Positions 44,642-58,150 of a DNA stretch of 64,000 nt are shown piece by piece; position 1 is the stretch's first letter, and each line of letters starts with the position of its first letter. Position numbers and translations under genes: made by a program. The notes under the pieces were generated by a model that worked only from the letters and a program-made list of their open reading frames with translations, did not search any database and had not been told where the DNA came from. The DNA lies in assembly GCF_902167145.1 (NCBI RefSeq), contig NC_050104.1:7648001-7712000 (forward strand), written 5' to 3'. Source of the DNA: Zea mays. Taxonomy: Eukaryota; Streptophyta; Magnoliopsida; Poales; Poaceae.

Positions 44642-47600
44642 ATGGCTTTCTCCCCTCAGAATTTACACCACAGCTTGAAAATTCTGTCACATAATATTAG
44701 AGGAATTAACTCTGATATCAAATGGAACTCCTTGCGCAATAACATTATGGAAATCAATTGTGACATCATTTGTATTCAAGAGACAAAGAAAGAGTCCTTC
44801 GATGACTCCTACATCCGTCGCTTCTGCAACAGATCCTTGATAAGTTCGCTTTCGGACCTTCTATTGGTTCATCTGGGGGCTTCTTAACAATCTGGAAAGG
44901 TTCTCACTTTGATGCTGAGGTGATTGATCAAAATTCTTTCAGTCACACGATTTCTTTCCGTACAAAGTTGACAAATCAAGCCTGGTGGCTCACCAACATT
45001 TATGCCCCATGTACCCCTCACAGAAGAGAGGAATTTCTCTCTTGGTTCTCTAGTCTTGAGATTAATGATGACAAACTATGGATCTTCCTTGGCGACTTTC
45101 ATATGATTAGATCTCCAGAAAACCGCAATAAACCTGGAGGTGACCATATCAGAATGATGAATTTCAACTTGGTAATCAGTCAGTTGGGGTTCAAGAAATT
45201 CCTCTCAAAGGACAAGCTTACACTTGGTCAAATATGCAACGTCATCCTTTACTCGAAAAGTTGGATTGGTGTTTTGTTTCGCAGGCATGGTCTGTCAACT
45301 TCCCGGCCACTTCTGCACTTTCGCTCACTAGAGGAACCTCGGATCACATTCCTTGGATGGTAAATGTCCAAATTAATGTTCCCAAACCGCCTATCTTCAG
45401 ATTCAAAAATTATTGGCTTCAGTTTGAAGATTTTCATTCAATTTTCCAAGATTCTTGGAATCAGCCTCTATTTCAACCAGACCCAGCTAAAAGGCTCATG
45501 GCCAAGTTTAAAAGGGCACGAAAAGCGATTCAGGGTTGGTATAAGTCTCTCCCTAATTTAGCAAAATTGATTGACAAGGTTAAATTGGTTATTCAGCTAT
45601 TGGACTTCATTGAGGAGAGTAGAGACTTAACTATACAGGAATGGAATTTCAAAGAAATTCTTATCCTCCATCTGCATGATCTTTTGTCTAAACAGTGAAC
45701 TTATTGGAAACAAAGAGGTCAAATTAAATGGGTTACCCTAGGTGATGCTGGCACTAAGTTCTTTCACGCCAATGCTACTGTCAAGCATCGACACAACCTT
45801 ATTTCGTCACTGAAGGACGATAATGGAAATACGACCCTTTCTCATACAAACAAAGAAACTGTGCTTTTTAATGCCTTCAAAAACATATTGGGGACTTCTC
45901 AACAAACTTCCATGGTTTTTAACTTACCATCCTTGATTCAGTCGATTGATAATTTGTCAGAACTTGAGCACCCCTTCTCCTGTCATGAGATTGATCAGAT
46001 CATTAAATGTCTGCCTTCAAATAAATCGCCAGGTCCAGATGGATTTAATACGAACTTTGTGAAGAAATGTTGGTTAGTGATTGTGTGACGGAACCTCCCA
46101 AGTAATTAGGCCCACCTACAGTTGTCCTTGTCCAACAGACATCAGACAACCCTGTAGATGTTCCTGAATCACTTGACAAGTTCGGTATCTTCTTTCTTAC
46201 CTTTCCCAAGAGCGTTTTACCCGTCTTGCAGACATTACAGAACATCGGAGATATAGAAATACGGAAGCGATTACATAAACTTACATTTATTTAGAAAGTA
46301 AGATCAAGTTATTTATTACAGACCAGAGTTATATCCTAGGAGTGCAGAGTAATATTATTACACATATCAAGGGAGGCAAAAACTCCTCCCAATAGTTTAT
46401 AAACAAAAGTTCTATATGGAGGATCCTTTCCTCCCGCACTTCATTCCTTGTGTTCTTCCTTTGGTACCACCTTAGAGCAAAAGCAACAAAAATTTGTTGC
46501 TTCCTCACCTAAAAACAACGGGGGAATAAACCCTGAGTATGGAATTACTCAGCAAGTCTTACCCGACTAAAGAAAAGACTCTCAAGGGTATGCTGGTTAA
46601 GGGAGTCAAGGTAAGGCTTTTCAATAATCAAAGACTCTGTTTTGCAGAAATGCTTACTAAAGTAGATCCTTAAAAATCCAGTTTTATTTGTCAAGTTAAG
46701 TAAAATTATCTGCAACTAGAGTTCTTTCTACCCTAGTTCAATCACTTGACCTGCACTAGCCAATTTCTTAACAAACCATCATCTTTAGTGGATTGCTACG
46801 TGTAAGTCAGTGACCAAGTCTTCATAACCGCGAAGGTACGACGATCCGAACCGATTATACTCAACTGAGGATCTCCAATCACACGACATATGTAGCACTT
46901 AACCCTTGCATATGTCAACCCGCCACCGGGGTTCTTAAGACCAGATCAGGTTCACGCAAACCGAGAGCACAGATACACCACCGTCCAGCCTCTAGCTACG
47001 GAGGGTACACGCTACTCTCGCCACCGCTCCACGCCCATTTCGTGTTATCTTATTCTGGCCTTAGTCTGCCCGAGGCAAGGCTTACCCATGACGAGGCATG
47101 TGACCAGCTAAAGGGTCCTCGGTCATCAAGCCTACATCGAGACGGTCCTTAATCGACTCAGACAGAGACACTACACCGAGACTCCTTTCTCGTGCAAGTC
47201 ACCCGCCCGGTCTCAGCTTAATCATTAAACCCAAAAACTTGGTACCTGGCAGAGGTACATCTTTTCCGATGTTGAATCCATCAAGGCCTTTGACAGATCC
47301 ACCATCAAGTTTTATTTTCGAAAACATCCCACCCACTTTTGCCACATCATCTTTTGTAAAAACAAAACATTTTGTTTTTCTAAAGCAAGGCTAAGCATCA
47401 AAATCTTTTGTAAAACAGGTGATCAAGGAAGGTAATCGAATTCAAGGAAGGTAATGCAGGAATTGTTTTATCAATCAACTCCTATCACCTAATGCATCAA
47501 GCAAGTGAGAAAGATTTTAAAACATCAAGGAAGGTGGCAAATGCATCGGGGCTTGCCTTCGTTAGTAGGTGAGTCAAGCTCGGATCCACAAATATCAAAG

Positions 47601-50600
47601 TAGAAACAATTTCCTGCCTGAGATTCCGAAGGTGGTGGTGTCTTCTCTTCGGTCACTTCGATCTCTTCTTCGTTTTCTAAATATAACCATATAGGTATAT
47701 ATAAGAATGAGTGCCATGTAATGCTCATGAGAGTGCAAAGATAATAAAGGATTTATTATCTAAGTCTTGAATACAACTTTCCTTCACGGAACTCCGAGAA
47801 CTTAGGGTTTCCGGAGTCAGTAAAGGAGTTCAAAGGGCAGGGGTGGGGATTTTGGGTTCTAAGTATCAAACAAGGTCCAAATCAAACCAAACTCTACCCA
47901 AGGCTTCTAAATAATGTGTAGAGATCATATAAAAAGTTTGGGCAATTATGGGATTAACATTTATTTTCTAAAAATCCAGAATCGATACTTTAGGGTATTT
48001 TAAATACCCCAAAATTCCCTATCTACCCTAAAAATCATGAGATTATTTTTATTAAATACTATGGAAAATAAGAAGTCTAGGAAAATTGGTTTGGCAATTT
48101 TAGGTTTTTTCTACATTTTTCTATAATTGTTTTAGCTCTGGAATAAAAAGAAAAGGAAAAACTTGTAACAGTATTGGGCCGATTCTGACCCAGGTCGGCC
48201 CAACAACGGGTGAAAGCGCGCCCGCGCACTGGCTGCTTTGCAGAAAGGCCCCCACAGTTTTGAATAATCCGAGAAAGTTCGAACACTATTCAAAACAGTC
48301 GCTGACACTTTGCAGAAACGCCCTCAAATTTCTATTCCTTCTCCAAACACCTCCCTGGTCACGGCACGCTCGCCGTTCATCCCTGGCATGGCCCGTACCG
48401 GTCATGGCCGGCGATGACTGCTCGGGATAACTAATGGGGAGGCTTCACCGATCTAATATGGCCTTGGAACACGCATCAATTTGACAGGAGCGCCATGAGA
48501 ATGGTCTATCCATGTGCACGACGGAAACCGTGACCATGGGCACGCGTTCCCGCTTAATCAGGGACGAATCGAGTAAACGGGCACCACGGTGAGCTTCACA
48601 AGTGTACAGAGCTGCAGAAACAACATTTGATATAGGCAGGGGCTTACCAGGGTGGTCTGGCCACGGAGCGCGGAGGTTTGTGCTTGCCGGAGACAGAAAA
48701 GGGGGAAACCGGGGTCGCGGCGGCTCTGGGCGAAATTGGGAGATGGGATCGGGGCTATAGGACCGTAAGAGGCTGTGCTTTCACCGTGCGCAATCAATTT
48801 GGGCGAAGGTGGAGAGGGCAGTGCAAATTTGACTTCGATTTGGTTCACTGGTGTGCGTGATGACCGAGCCTTGCCGTGATCCAGGGGGCTATTTATAGCC
48901 GCGGGGGTCCGGCGATCAACTCGCGGCCTGAATACCATCACAAACGCATGCCAAACACGTAGAGAAGTGATACAGTGAGAAAGAATCACGGTGCAGAGGA
49001 CACCGCGGCGGAAAGGGCTGACGCGATGGCCACCGGTGAATCACTCCGGCCGAGCTCGGGAGATGGCGCCACGTATGAGTCACCCTTTCCCCAGCGTTAT
49101 CCATCCTATACCGTGCACGAATCCAGACGGCGATCAACGACGGCGAGCTAAGCTAGTGTTCTGATCCATCCGAACACTATACCATGGCACATCTTTGTCA
49201 GTCGCCTGAACCGACCCCCTTCCATCGACTAGCTCTCATGATTCTTGTGAATAACCGGGCAAAATTCCTTAATAAGGTTTGTTCTTGATTCAACAGTCTT
49301 CAATCCTTACACAAGACATTTGGGTCAAAACCGAGGGGATTTGAAGATATGGCGCATCAAACTTGACCTCACCTCACTGGAACCTTGTTTTAACCTTAGG
49401 TTCAGTTTCAGTTTTCTGAAACTGTTCTGACAGAGCAACTTGGAACATGTTTTTCTTTATTTTTTTGTGTCACAACTCAAAAGGATATCTGCATCAAAGT
49501 TGTTCTCCTATAATTGGTCTACAACTTTGATGTGATGACCTAGGGTAAAAACCCTAGAATTTGAAAGATGCAAAGCTCAAAAGTTGAGCAAAAACTCTGA
49601 AATTCAGACTTAGGTTATTTAGGACTTAAGAGGTGATTTTTGCAAATAAGCCCAAAACTTAGGGTTTGGCTTGTAAATCTTCCCAAATGTGAACCATGGG
49701 AATTTATATGTCTTGACATTGTAGTTTTTACACTTTAGTCCAAATGTGCACAGTTTTTGCACATAGGCCCCTAGGGTTTGGACTTAGGGTTTTCCAGGGT
49801 TCCAATGGGGGTTTTTGGTATCTCAGGGGTATAAATGTGATTCAAGTTCATTCTTGGGAACATTTTATAGCTATTCCCCTAAAGCTTTAGGTTTTCTCAA
49901 TTCGGGTTATGTCTTACCCCTTTAATCCCTATTTAGGGTTAAGTTCCCTATCTAGGGTTCTATTTGCAAAATGCTATAACAATACAACTGGTTTGAAATT
50001 TTTACCTAGTGAATGCACTCTAGGTGTGTCAAACATATGCAATGCCAATGTTTATGATGCCATGCTCAAGTTTTAGATACAGTAACACCAGGGGTGTTAC
50101 AGATTGCTCCTGACTTCTATGAATTTTTTTGAAGGATCCCTCTGCATGTGTAGCATTAATGGTTCATACGTGACTCTCATTCCCAAAAATAGCTCCCCGG
50201 ATTCAGTTGGTGACTATAGGCCTATCTCCCTCCTTAACACAAGTGTTAAAGTGTTGACAAAAATCTTAGCCAATCGTTTGCGACAGGTGATCACAAAGTT
50301 AGTTCATCAGAATCAATATGGTTTTATCAAGGCTAGGTCAATTTAGGATTGTTTAGCCTGGGCTTTTGAATACATTTCTCTTTGCCATAAGTCCAGAAAA
50401 GAAATGGTCATTCTAAAGCTAGATTTTGAAAAGGCTTTTGACAAATTGGAACATGCAACTATTGTTGAGGTTTTGAGGCACAAAGGGTTCGATGACAAAT
50501 GGATTCACTGGGTTTCTATGATTCTTGATTCCGGCACTTCAGAAGTTCTTTTGAATGGCGTCCTTGGGAAAAGATTTCACTGCAAACGCGGAGTCAGACA

Positions 50601-52260
50601 AGGAGATCCTTTGTCCCCACTTCCTTTTGTTCTTGCAGTTGATCTTCTGCAGTCAATTGTCAACAAGGCTTGTGACTGTGGCATCTTACGGCTCCCCCTG
50701 CCGAGCAATTATGGTCCTGATTTCCCTATTATTCAATATGCAGATGATACTATTCTCATAATGGAAGCTTGCCCTAGACAACTTTTCTTTCTAAAGGCGA
50801 TGTTCAATTCTTTTGCTGAATCCACAGGGCTACATGTCAACAACCACAAATCTAATATTTATCCCATCAATGTCACGGACCAAAAAATAGAAACCCTTGC
50901 AAATACTTTCCACTGCAAAATTGGATCAATGCCGTTCACTTACTTAGGGCTCCCCTTGGGATCACAAAGACCCAACCTGGGTGCTTTTCTTCCTCTTATT
51001 CAGAAAATTGAGAAACGACTGGCGTCAACCTCTGTCTTCTTATCATAGGCTGGCAGGCTACAAATGGTTAATGCAGTCTTCTCCTCATTTCCAACATACT
51101 ACATGTGCACTCTCAAGCTCCCAAAAATGGTGATCAAACATATTGACAAATTCAGACGGCACTGCCTTTGGAGAGGTGCAGATTTAAATGCCAAGAAACC
51201 CCCTCAAGTAGCCTAGAAATCGGTCTGCAAGCCAAAATTTCAGGGGGGGTTGGGTGTCATAAATTTAGAATTACAAAATAAAGCCCTTCTCATGAAGAAT
51301 CTACATAAATTCTTGAACAGAGCTGACATCCCGTGGATCAATATCATCTGGGCCAATCATTATAGCCATTTGCTGCCCTCAGATAAACCAGTTGGTTCTT
51401 TCTGGTGGAGAGACGTCCTTAAAACTCTTGAATCTTTCAAAGGAATTGCTCGGGTGGAGATCGGAGATGGAAAAACAACTCTTTTGTGGCATGACAATTG
51501 GGATGGTATACGCAAATCGGCACGGTATCCAGAACTTTGGTCTTTCGCTTCATGCAAGGATATCACCATCCAATAAGCAAGAATGGCAGCTTCGCATGAG
51601 ATGTTTCACACCCCACTGTCGGCAGAGGCCTTTGTACAATTTCAAGCTTTGCATGGTCTTTTGGTTAATCTTCCGCATAATAATCAGAGAGACAAATGGC
51701 TCTGCAATGCTTCTTCTAGCCTCTTTTCATCACAAAAGATTTAGTCTCATTTGATGGGCAACCAGTGGACCCATCCCATCTTCACTTGGCTGTGGAAATC
51801 AAAATGCCAACCCAAACACAAGGTCTTCTTCTGGCTATTACTTAAGGACAGATTAAATACCCGAGCACTTCTAAGACAGCGAGCTATGCTACTGGATTCA
51901 TACACCTGTGACAACTGTATTTTACAAGCTGAAGAGATAGCCATTCATCTTTTTTTCAGATGCAGTTTTGCTAGGAGATGCTGGTTCTTTATAGGAATCT
52001 CCCCGCCACGAACAACTGATTTAATCAACACCATTTTGAGGATCAGAAGACGTTGGCAGGTCACATAGAAACTTGAAACTATCATCCTATTAACCTGGTG
52101 CATCTGGAAAAGCAGAAACAATTGGGTGTTCAATGAGATCCCGCCCACGGTGGAGGAATGTCGGGACATGTTCAAAACAGAAATGAATTTATTGTGTCAC
52201 CGAGTTAAACCAGAGATAGGGGATAAAATTAAGACCTGGATTCAGTGCTCTATACTATAA
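44642..52260 (+). pseudogene. LINE ORF2 (endonuclease, reverse transcriptase, zf-RVT), broken and interrupted
   Basis: The AP-endonuclease domain starts at MAFSPQNLHHSLKILSHNIRG with CIQETK (44642-44887), shifts frame, and goes on to IYAPCTPHRREEF and LGDFHMIRSPENRNKPGGD (44920-45363). The RT begins near 45990 (SNKSPGPDGFN), is cut by the solo LTR, then resumes with LIPKNSSPDSVGDYRPISL, VILKLDFEKAFDKL, GVRQGDPLSP and QYADDTILI (50104-51048). The zf-RVT tail is near 51751-52068 (WLWKSKCQPKHKVFFWLLL). Stops occur at about 50343, 51046 and 51214, and one extra T in a T-run near 50122-50130 shifts the frame. Not functional. Confidence 0.9.
46084..50101 (-). repeat. 4.0-kb solo LTR of a gypsy element (Tekay/Del-like) within the LINE
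   Basis: 4018 bp with the 5-bp duplication GATTG (46079-46083 and 50102-50106). Read on the minus strand it starts TGTAACACCCCTGG and ends GGTTCCGTCACA, as in long-LTR grass gypsy elements. A minus-strand TATA box (CTATAAATAG) is at 48889-48898, supporting that orientation. No gag or pol sequence is present in 4 kb, so it is a solo LTR. The family is inferred from ends and length. Confidence 0.8.
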
Positions 52261-52380
52261 TTTTTGTTATCCTTCCTGTAACTACCCTCCTGTATTTTCT
52301 TTTCTTTTTTCGCTTTATGCAATAAAAAATACTGTAGGTCCTCCCTACAGTAATTTAAGATTAAAAAAAGAATATTTGGT

Positions 52381-52857
52381 CTCTCATTAGTTATCTACAT
52401 AACCTCTTATTTTAGTTCTTCTAATGCAATTTACTCGTGTTAATTACCTACGTACATTCTTATACAGGTAGGGCTGGACATTCGGGCTATTAAGTTAATT
52501 CAGTTTGATCTATATGGATTTTAAAATTTTCTAGTTCTGAAAAACGAGAACCGATTTTTTCAAAAATAATTTTAGAAACTGAACCCGAATAGACCCATAA
52601 ATTAGGTCCGATCTGTTCGCTCCACCGAGTAGACCAAATAGTAGACAGATTAGTGTGTTTTGTTAAATATATACAATGAATAATTAAATAGAAGTAATAT
52701 TATTACAACTAGTGGCCCGTTAGTCAGTCGGAAGAGGCAGGTGCGCCAACCCTGGAAGGACCCGCCCCAGTTAAACCCCGCGGCACCGAGCCAGGAGTCA
52801 GGCGTGGCGGAGCTTGACAAGGGAAGCCGGACGAGTCAGAAGGGAACCACTCGAGTG
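52381..52857. other. Sequence between the LINE and element G
   Basis: AT-rich, then a short GC-rich part (52740-52850). No gene or repeat boundary that I can support. Confidence 0.5.
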
Positions 52858-54010
52858 TGAAAGTCGCCTAGAGGGGAGGGGGTGAATAGGCAGAATCTAA
52901 AATTTACAACTTTAAACACACACTACAAGCCGGGGTTAGCGTTAGAACAAATAATAAGTCCGGGAGAGGGGAAAACAAATCAAATGGAAATCAAGCGAAT
53001 GAACACAGTGATTTGTTTTACCGAGGTTCGGTTTCAAAGAACCTAGTCCCCGTTGAGGAGGTCACCAAGACCGGGTCTATTCTAACTCTTTCCCTCTCTC
53101 AAACGGTCACTTAGACCGAGTGAGCCTTTCCCTTAATCAAACGGGTCACTAAGACCCCGTAAGGACCACCACACTCTTAGGTGTCTCTTGCTTTGATTAC
53201 AAGTCACTTGAGAACAAGAATGAGAAAGAAGAAAGGCAATCCAAGAGGCAAGAGCTCAAAAGAACACGAAATCACTCTCTCACAAGTCACTAAGTGTTTG
53301 AGATGAATTTGGGACTTGGAGAGGCTTTGATCTTTTGAATTGTGTCTAGGAGTGAATGCTAGAGCTCTTGTATTGAATGTGATGTTCATAAATCTTGGAT
53401 GCTTGGAGTTGTGGTGGTTGGAGGGTATTTATATCCCTCAACCACCAAAGTAGCCGTTGGAGAGGCTGCTGGCGATGGGCGCACCGGAGTCTGGTGCGCC
53501 ACCGGATAGGCACTGTTCACTGTCCTGTGCGCCGCCATGTCACCCAACCGTTAGGGTTCGGAGCGAAGTCGACCGTTGGAGCTTTGTCTCCTTGCGGCAC
53601 CGGACAGTCCGATGCCCTCTGACTTTGTGGCTCTGACTTCTGCTGCTGCACTGTTCACTTCGTCAGTACTTTTGCAGTTGACCGTTGCGCGCAGATAGCC
53701 GTTGCCCGCCGGTTCACCGAACAGTCCGGTGAATTATAGCGGAGCGCGCCTGCGCAAACCCGAGAGTGGCTGCTTGGACCCTGTACGGTCCTGGTGTACC
53801 GGTCACTGTCCGGTGCGCCAGACCACATCACACTTAGTTCCTTTTGCTCCTTTGAATTGGATCCCTAACTTGAATATTTATTAGTTTGTGTTGAACCTTT
53901 ATGCACCTGTAATACATGAATTCTTGACAAACTAGTTAGTCCATGTGTTTGTGTTGACGATCAACCACCAAAATTAATTATAGGAAAAGGTTAACCCTAT
54001 TTCCCTTTCA
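52858..54010 (-). repeat. Element G 3' LTR (left copy)
   Basis: 1153 bp, TGAAAGTCGCCTAGAGG to TTTCCCTTTCA, followed by polypurine tract AAAAAGGGGGAGAT on the minus strand. Diverged GTCCGGTG palindromes lie at about 53480-53830. Confidence 0.9.
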
Positions 54011-54930
54011 ATCTCCCCCTTTTTGGTGATTGATGCCAACACAAACCAAAACAAATATATAAAGTGCAGAATTGAACTAGTTTGCATATGGTAAGTGCAT
54101 AGGTTACTTGGAATTTAAACCAATTGATAATCTCACTAGATATGAATGGATTGCTTTTTCTTTTCTTTAGCATTTTGGACCATATTTGCACCACTTGTTT
54201 TATTTTTGCAAATCCTTTTGGAAAATCTTTTCAAAATTTTTTACAAATAGTCAAAGGTATATGAATAAGATTGCAAGAAGCATTTTCGAGATTTGAAATT
54301 TCTCCCCCTATTTCAAATGCTTTTTCTGTGACTAAATAAACTCCCCCTGAATGAAATTCTCCTTTTAGCTTTCAAGAGGGTTTTGAGATACCAAATGAAA
54401 TACTAATTCAAAGATTGACTTTAAACATACCAATTGAAGAGATTCCTATTATTTAGATACCAATTGAAATTTTGCTTTCTCAAGACAAGTGAAGCATGGA
54501 TACTAATTGAGAAATTGTCAAATATCAATTAATGCTTTATTTCGATTTTTTTTTGAAATTATGGTGTTGCGGTCCTTTTGCTTTGGGCTTAATATTCTCT
54601 CCCCTTTGGCATTAATCGCCAAAAACGGAGAACGTTGGAGCCCTTTTTTTACTTTCTCCCCTTTGGTACAAGTAAATAAGACTGAAGGATTATACCAATT
54701 GAGAGCATGCGGAGTAACGACGAAGGGTAAATGATACCGTTAGAGTGGAGTGGAAGCCTTATTTTCGCCGAATACTCCATTTCCCTTTCAATCTACGACT
54801 TAGTAAAGAAATATACTTGGAAACACATTAGTCGTAGCCTTGGCACAAGAATAATAAGAAATACGCGTTTGTACCAAATGAAAGAGACATGATCAAAGGT
54901 ATATAAATGAGCTATGTGTGCAACGTTTCA
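54011..54930 (-). promoter_or_regulatory. Element G 3' non-coding region
   Basis: AT-rich, with several GGGGGAG-type motifs on the minus strand (near 54014, 54303, 54344 and a shorter one near 54598). No gene. Confidence 0.65.
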
Positions 54931-57900
54931 ATCCAAATTTCGAGAATCAAGAATATTTAGATCATTCCTAAGTTTGCTAAAGGTTTTCTCATCTAATGGC
55001 TTGGTAAAGATATCGGCTAATTGATTCTTGGTGTTTACATAAGCTATTTCGATATCCCCCTTTGTTGGTGATCTCTCAAAAAGTGATACCGAATGTCTAT
55101 GTGCTTAGTGTGGCTGTGTTCAACGGGATTATCCGCCATGCAGATTGCACTCTCATTATCACATAGGAGAGGGACTCTGCTCAATTTGTAGCCATAGTCC
55201 CTAAGGGTTTGCCTCATCCAAAGTAATTGCACACAATAATGGCCTGCAGCAATATACTCGGCTTCGGCGATGGAAAGAACTACTGAGTTTTGTTTCTTTG
55301 AAGCCTAAGACACCAGGGATCTCCCTAGAAACTAACAAGTCCCTGATATGCTCTTTCTATCAATTTTACACCCTACCCAATCGGCATCAGAATATCCTAT
55401 TAAATCAAAAGTGGATCCCTTGTGGTACCAAAGCCCAAACTTAGAAGTGTAAACTAAATACCTCATGATTCTCTTCACGGCCCTGAGGTGAACTTCCTTA
55501 GGGTCGGCCTAAAATCTTGCACACATGCATACGAAAAGCATAATATCCGGTCGAGATGCACATAAATAGAGTAAAGATCCTATCATCGACCGGTATACCT
55601 TTTGATCTATGGATTTACCTCCCGTGTCGAGGTCGAGATGCCCATTGGTTCCTATGGGTGTCTTGATGTGTTTGCCGTCCTTCATCCCAAACTTCTTAAG
55701 TATGTCTTGAATGTACTTTGTTTGGCAGATGAAGGTGCCCTCTTGGAGTTGCTTGATTTGAAATCCAAGGAAATACTTCAACTCTCCCATCATAGACATA
55801 TCGTATTTCTGTATCATGATCCTACTAAACTCTTCACAAGTTGATTTGTTAGTAGATCCAAATATGATATCATCAACATAAATTTGGCATACGAACAAGT
55901 CTTTTGCAACAGTTTTAGTAAAGAGTGTAGGATCAGCTTTTCCGACTTTGAAGCCATTAGTGATAAGAAAATCTCTTAGGCATTCATACCATGCTCTTGG
56001 GGCTTGCTTTAGCCCATAAAGCGCCTTTGAGAGTTTGTAAACATGGTTAGGATACTCACTATCTTCAAAGCCGGGAGGTTGCTCAACATAGACCTCTTCT
56101 TTGATTGGTCTATTGAGGAAGGCACTTTTCACGTCGATTTGACAAAGCTTAAAGCCATGATAAGTAGCATAGGCAAGTAATATACGAATTGACTCAAGCC
56201 TAGCTACGGGTGCATAAGTTTCGGCAAAGTCCAAACCTTCGACTTGTGAATAACCTTTGGCCACAAGTCGGGCTTTGTTTCTTGTCACCACACCATGCTC
56301 GTCTTGCTTGTTGCGGAATACCCATTTGGTACCTACAACATTTTGATTAGGGCGTGGAACTAAATGCCATACCTCATTCCTTGTGAAGTTGTTGAGTTCC
56401 TCTTGCATTGCCAGCACCCAATCCAGATCTCTTAGTGCATCCTCTACCCTGTATGGCTCAATAGAGGAAACAAAAGAGTAATGTTCACAGAAATGAGCAA
56501 CTCGAGATCTAGTGGTTACCCCCTTATGAATGTCACCAAGGATGGAGTTGACCGAGTGATCTCGTTGAATTACTTGGTGGACTCTTGGGTGTGGCATTCT
56601 TTGACCCTGTATTTCTTGATCATCTTCCTTGTTTTGATCATCTTCATCTCCCCTTGATCATTGTCTTCCTCTTGAGGTGGCTCATCCTCTTGTTCTTCAT
56701 TCCCATCGTCTTGAGCATGTTCCACGTCTTGGGTAGGTGGAAGATGACGGTTGATCTTGTGTTTGTGGAGACTCTTCAGATTCCTTAGGACACACATCCT
56801 CAATGGACATGTTCCTTAGCGCGATGCACGGAGCCTCTTCATCATCTAGCTCATCAAGATCAACTTGCTCCACTTGGGAGCCTTTAGTCTCATCAAACAC
56901 AATGTCACAAGAAACCTCAACTAATCCAGTGGATTTGTTGAAGACTATATATGCCCTTGTGTTTGAGTCATATCCTAGTAAAAAGCCTTCTACAGCCTTA
57001 GGAGCAAATTTAGATTTTCTACCTCTTTTAACAAGAATAAAGCATTTGCTCCCAAAGACTCTAAAATATGAAATATTGAGCTTTTTACCAGTGAGGAGTT
57101 CATATGATGTCTTCTTGAGGATTCGGTGAAGGTAGAGCCAGTTGATGGAGTAGAAAGCAGTGTTGATTGCTTCCGCCCAAAACCGGTACTCATCAAGCAT
57201 GATTCTTGCCATGTCCAATAGAGTTCTATTCTTCCTCTCTACTACACCATTTTGTTGAGTTGTGTAGGGAGAAGAGAACTCATGCTTGATGCCCTCTTCC
57301 TCAAGAAAACCTTCAATTAGTGAATTCTTGAACTCCGTCCCATTGTCGCTTCTTATCTTTTTTATCCTTAGTCTGAACTCGTTTTGAGCCCGTCTTAAGA
57401 ATCCTTTTAGGATCTCTTGGGTTTGTGATTTTCCTGCAAAAAGAACACCCAAGTGAAGCGAGAATAATCATCCACAATAACTAGACAGTACTTACTCCCG
57501 CCGATGCTTATGTAAGCAATTGGGCTGAATAGATCCATGTGTAGTAGCTCGAGCGGCCTGTCAGTAGACATGATGTTATTGTGTGGATGGTCGGCGCCAA
57601 CTTGATTTCCTGCTTGGCATGCGCTACAAACCCTATCTTTCTCAAAATGAACATTGGTTAGTCCCAAAATGTGCTCTCCCTTTAGAAGTTTGTGGAGATT
57701 CTTCATCCCAACATGGGCTAGTCGGCGATGCCAGAGCCAACCCATGTTAGTCTTAGCAATTAAGCAAGTGTCTAGTTCGGCTTGATTAAAATCAACTAAG
57801 TATAGCTGACCCTCTAGCACTCCCTTAAAAGCTATTGAATCATCACTTCTTCTAAAGACAGTAACATCTATATCAGTAAAAAGACAATTGTAACCCATTT

Positions 57901-58150
57901 TACATAATTGAGAAACTAAAAGCAAGTTGTAATCTAAAGAGTCTACGAGAAAAACATTGGAAATAGAATGGTCAGGTGATATAGCAATTTTACCTAAACC
58001 TTTGACCAAACCTTGATTCCCATCCCTGAATGTGATAGCTCGTTGGGGATCTTCGTTTTTCTCATAGGAGGAGAACACTCTTTTCTCCCCTGTCATGTGG
58101 TTTGTGCACCCGCTATCGATTATCCAATTTGAACCACCGGATGCATAAAC
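54931..58150 (-). pseudogene. pol: Element G Pol, broken
   Basis: Frames on the minus strand: 58096-57407 (after the protease; IN finger [25 protein letters not shown]), 57452-56697 (IN core [19 protein letters not shown]), 56597-55509 (RT with intact YVDDIIFGS) and 55232-55044 (RNase H part). Frame changes near 57430 and 56640 and stops near 55507 and in the RNase H part around 55235-55300 prevent a full product. About 10 residues are missing from the IN core after MLDEY when compared with F (KTPDRF region). Confidence 0.88.

Larger units (their letters stand above)
41045..52370 (+). mobile_element. Plant L1-type LINE, full length but decayed
   Basis: Flanked by the 10-bp target duplication AATATTTGGT (41035-41044 and 52371-52380) with an A-rich tail (TTAAAAAAAG) at the 3' end. 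It has a GC-rich 5' end, ORF1, ORF2 (endonuclease, RT, zinc-knuckle tail) and a short 3' UTR. Minus the solo LTR at 46084-50101 (and one GATTG), its length is about 7.3 kb, so it is not 5'-truncated. Both ORFs carry several stops and frameshifts. Confidence 0.9.
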
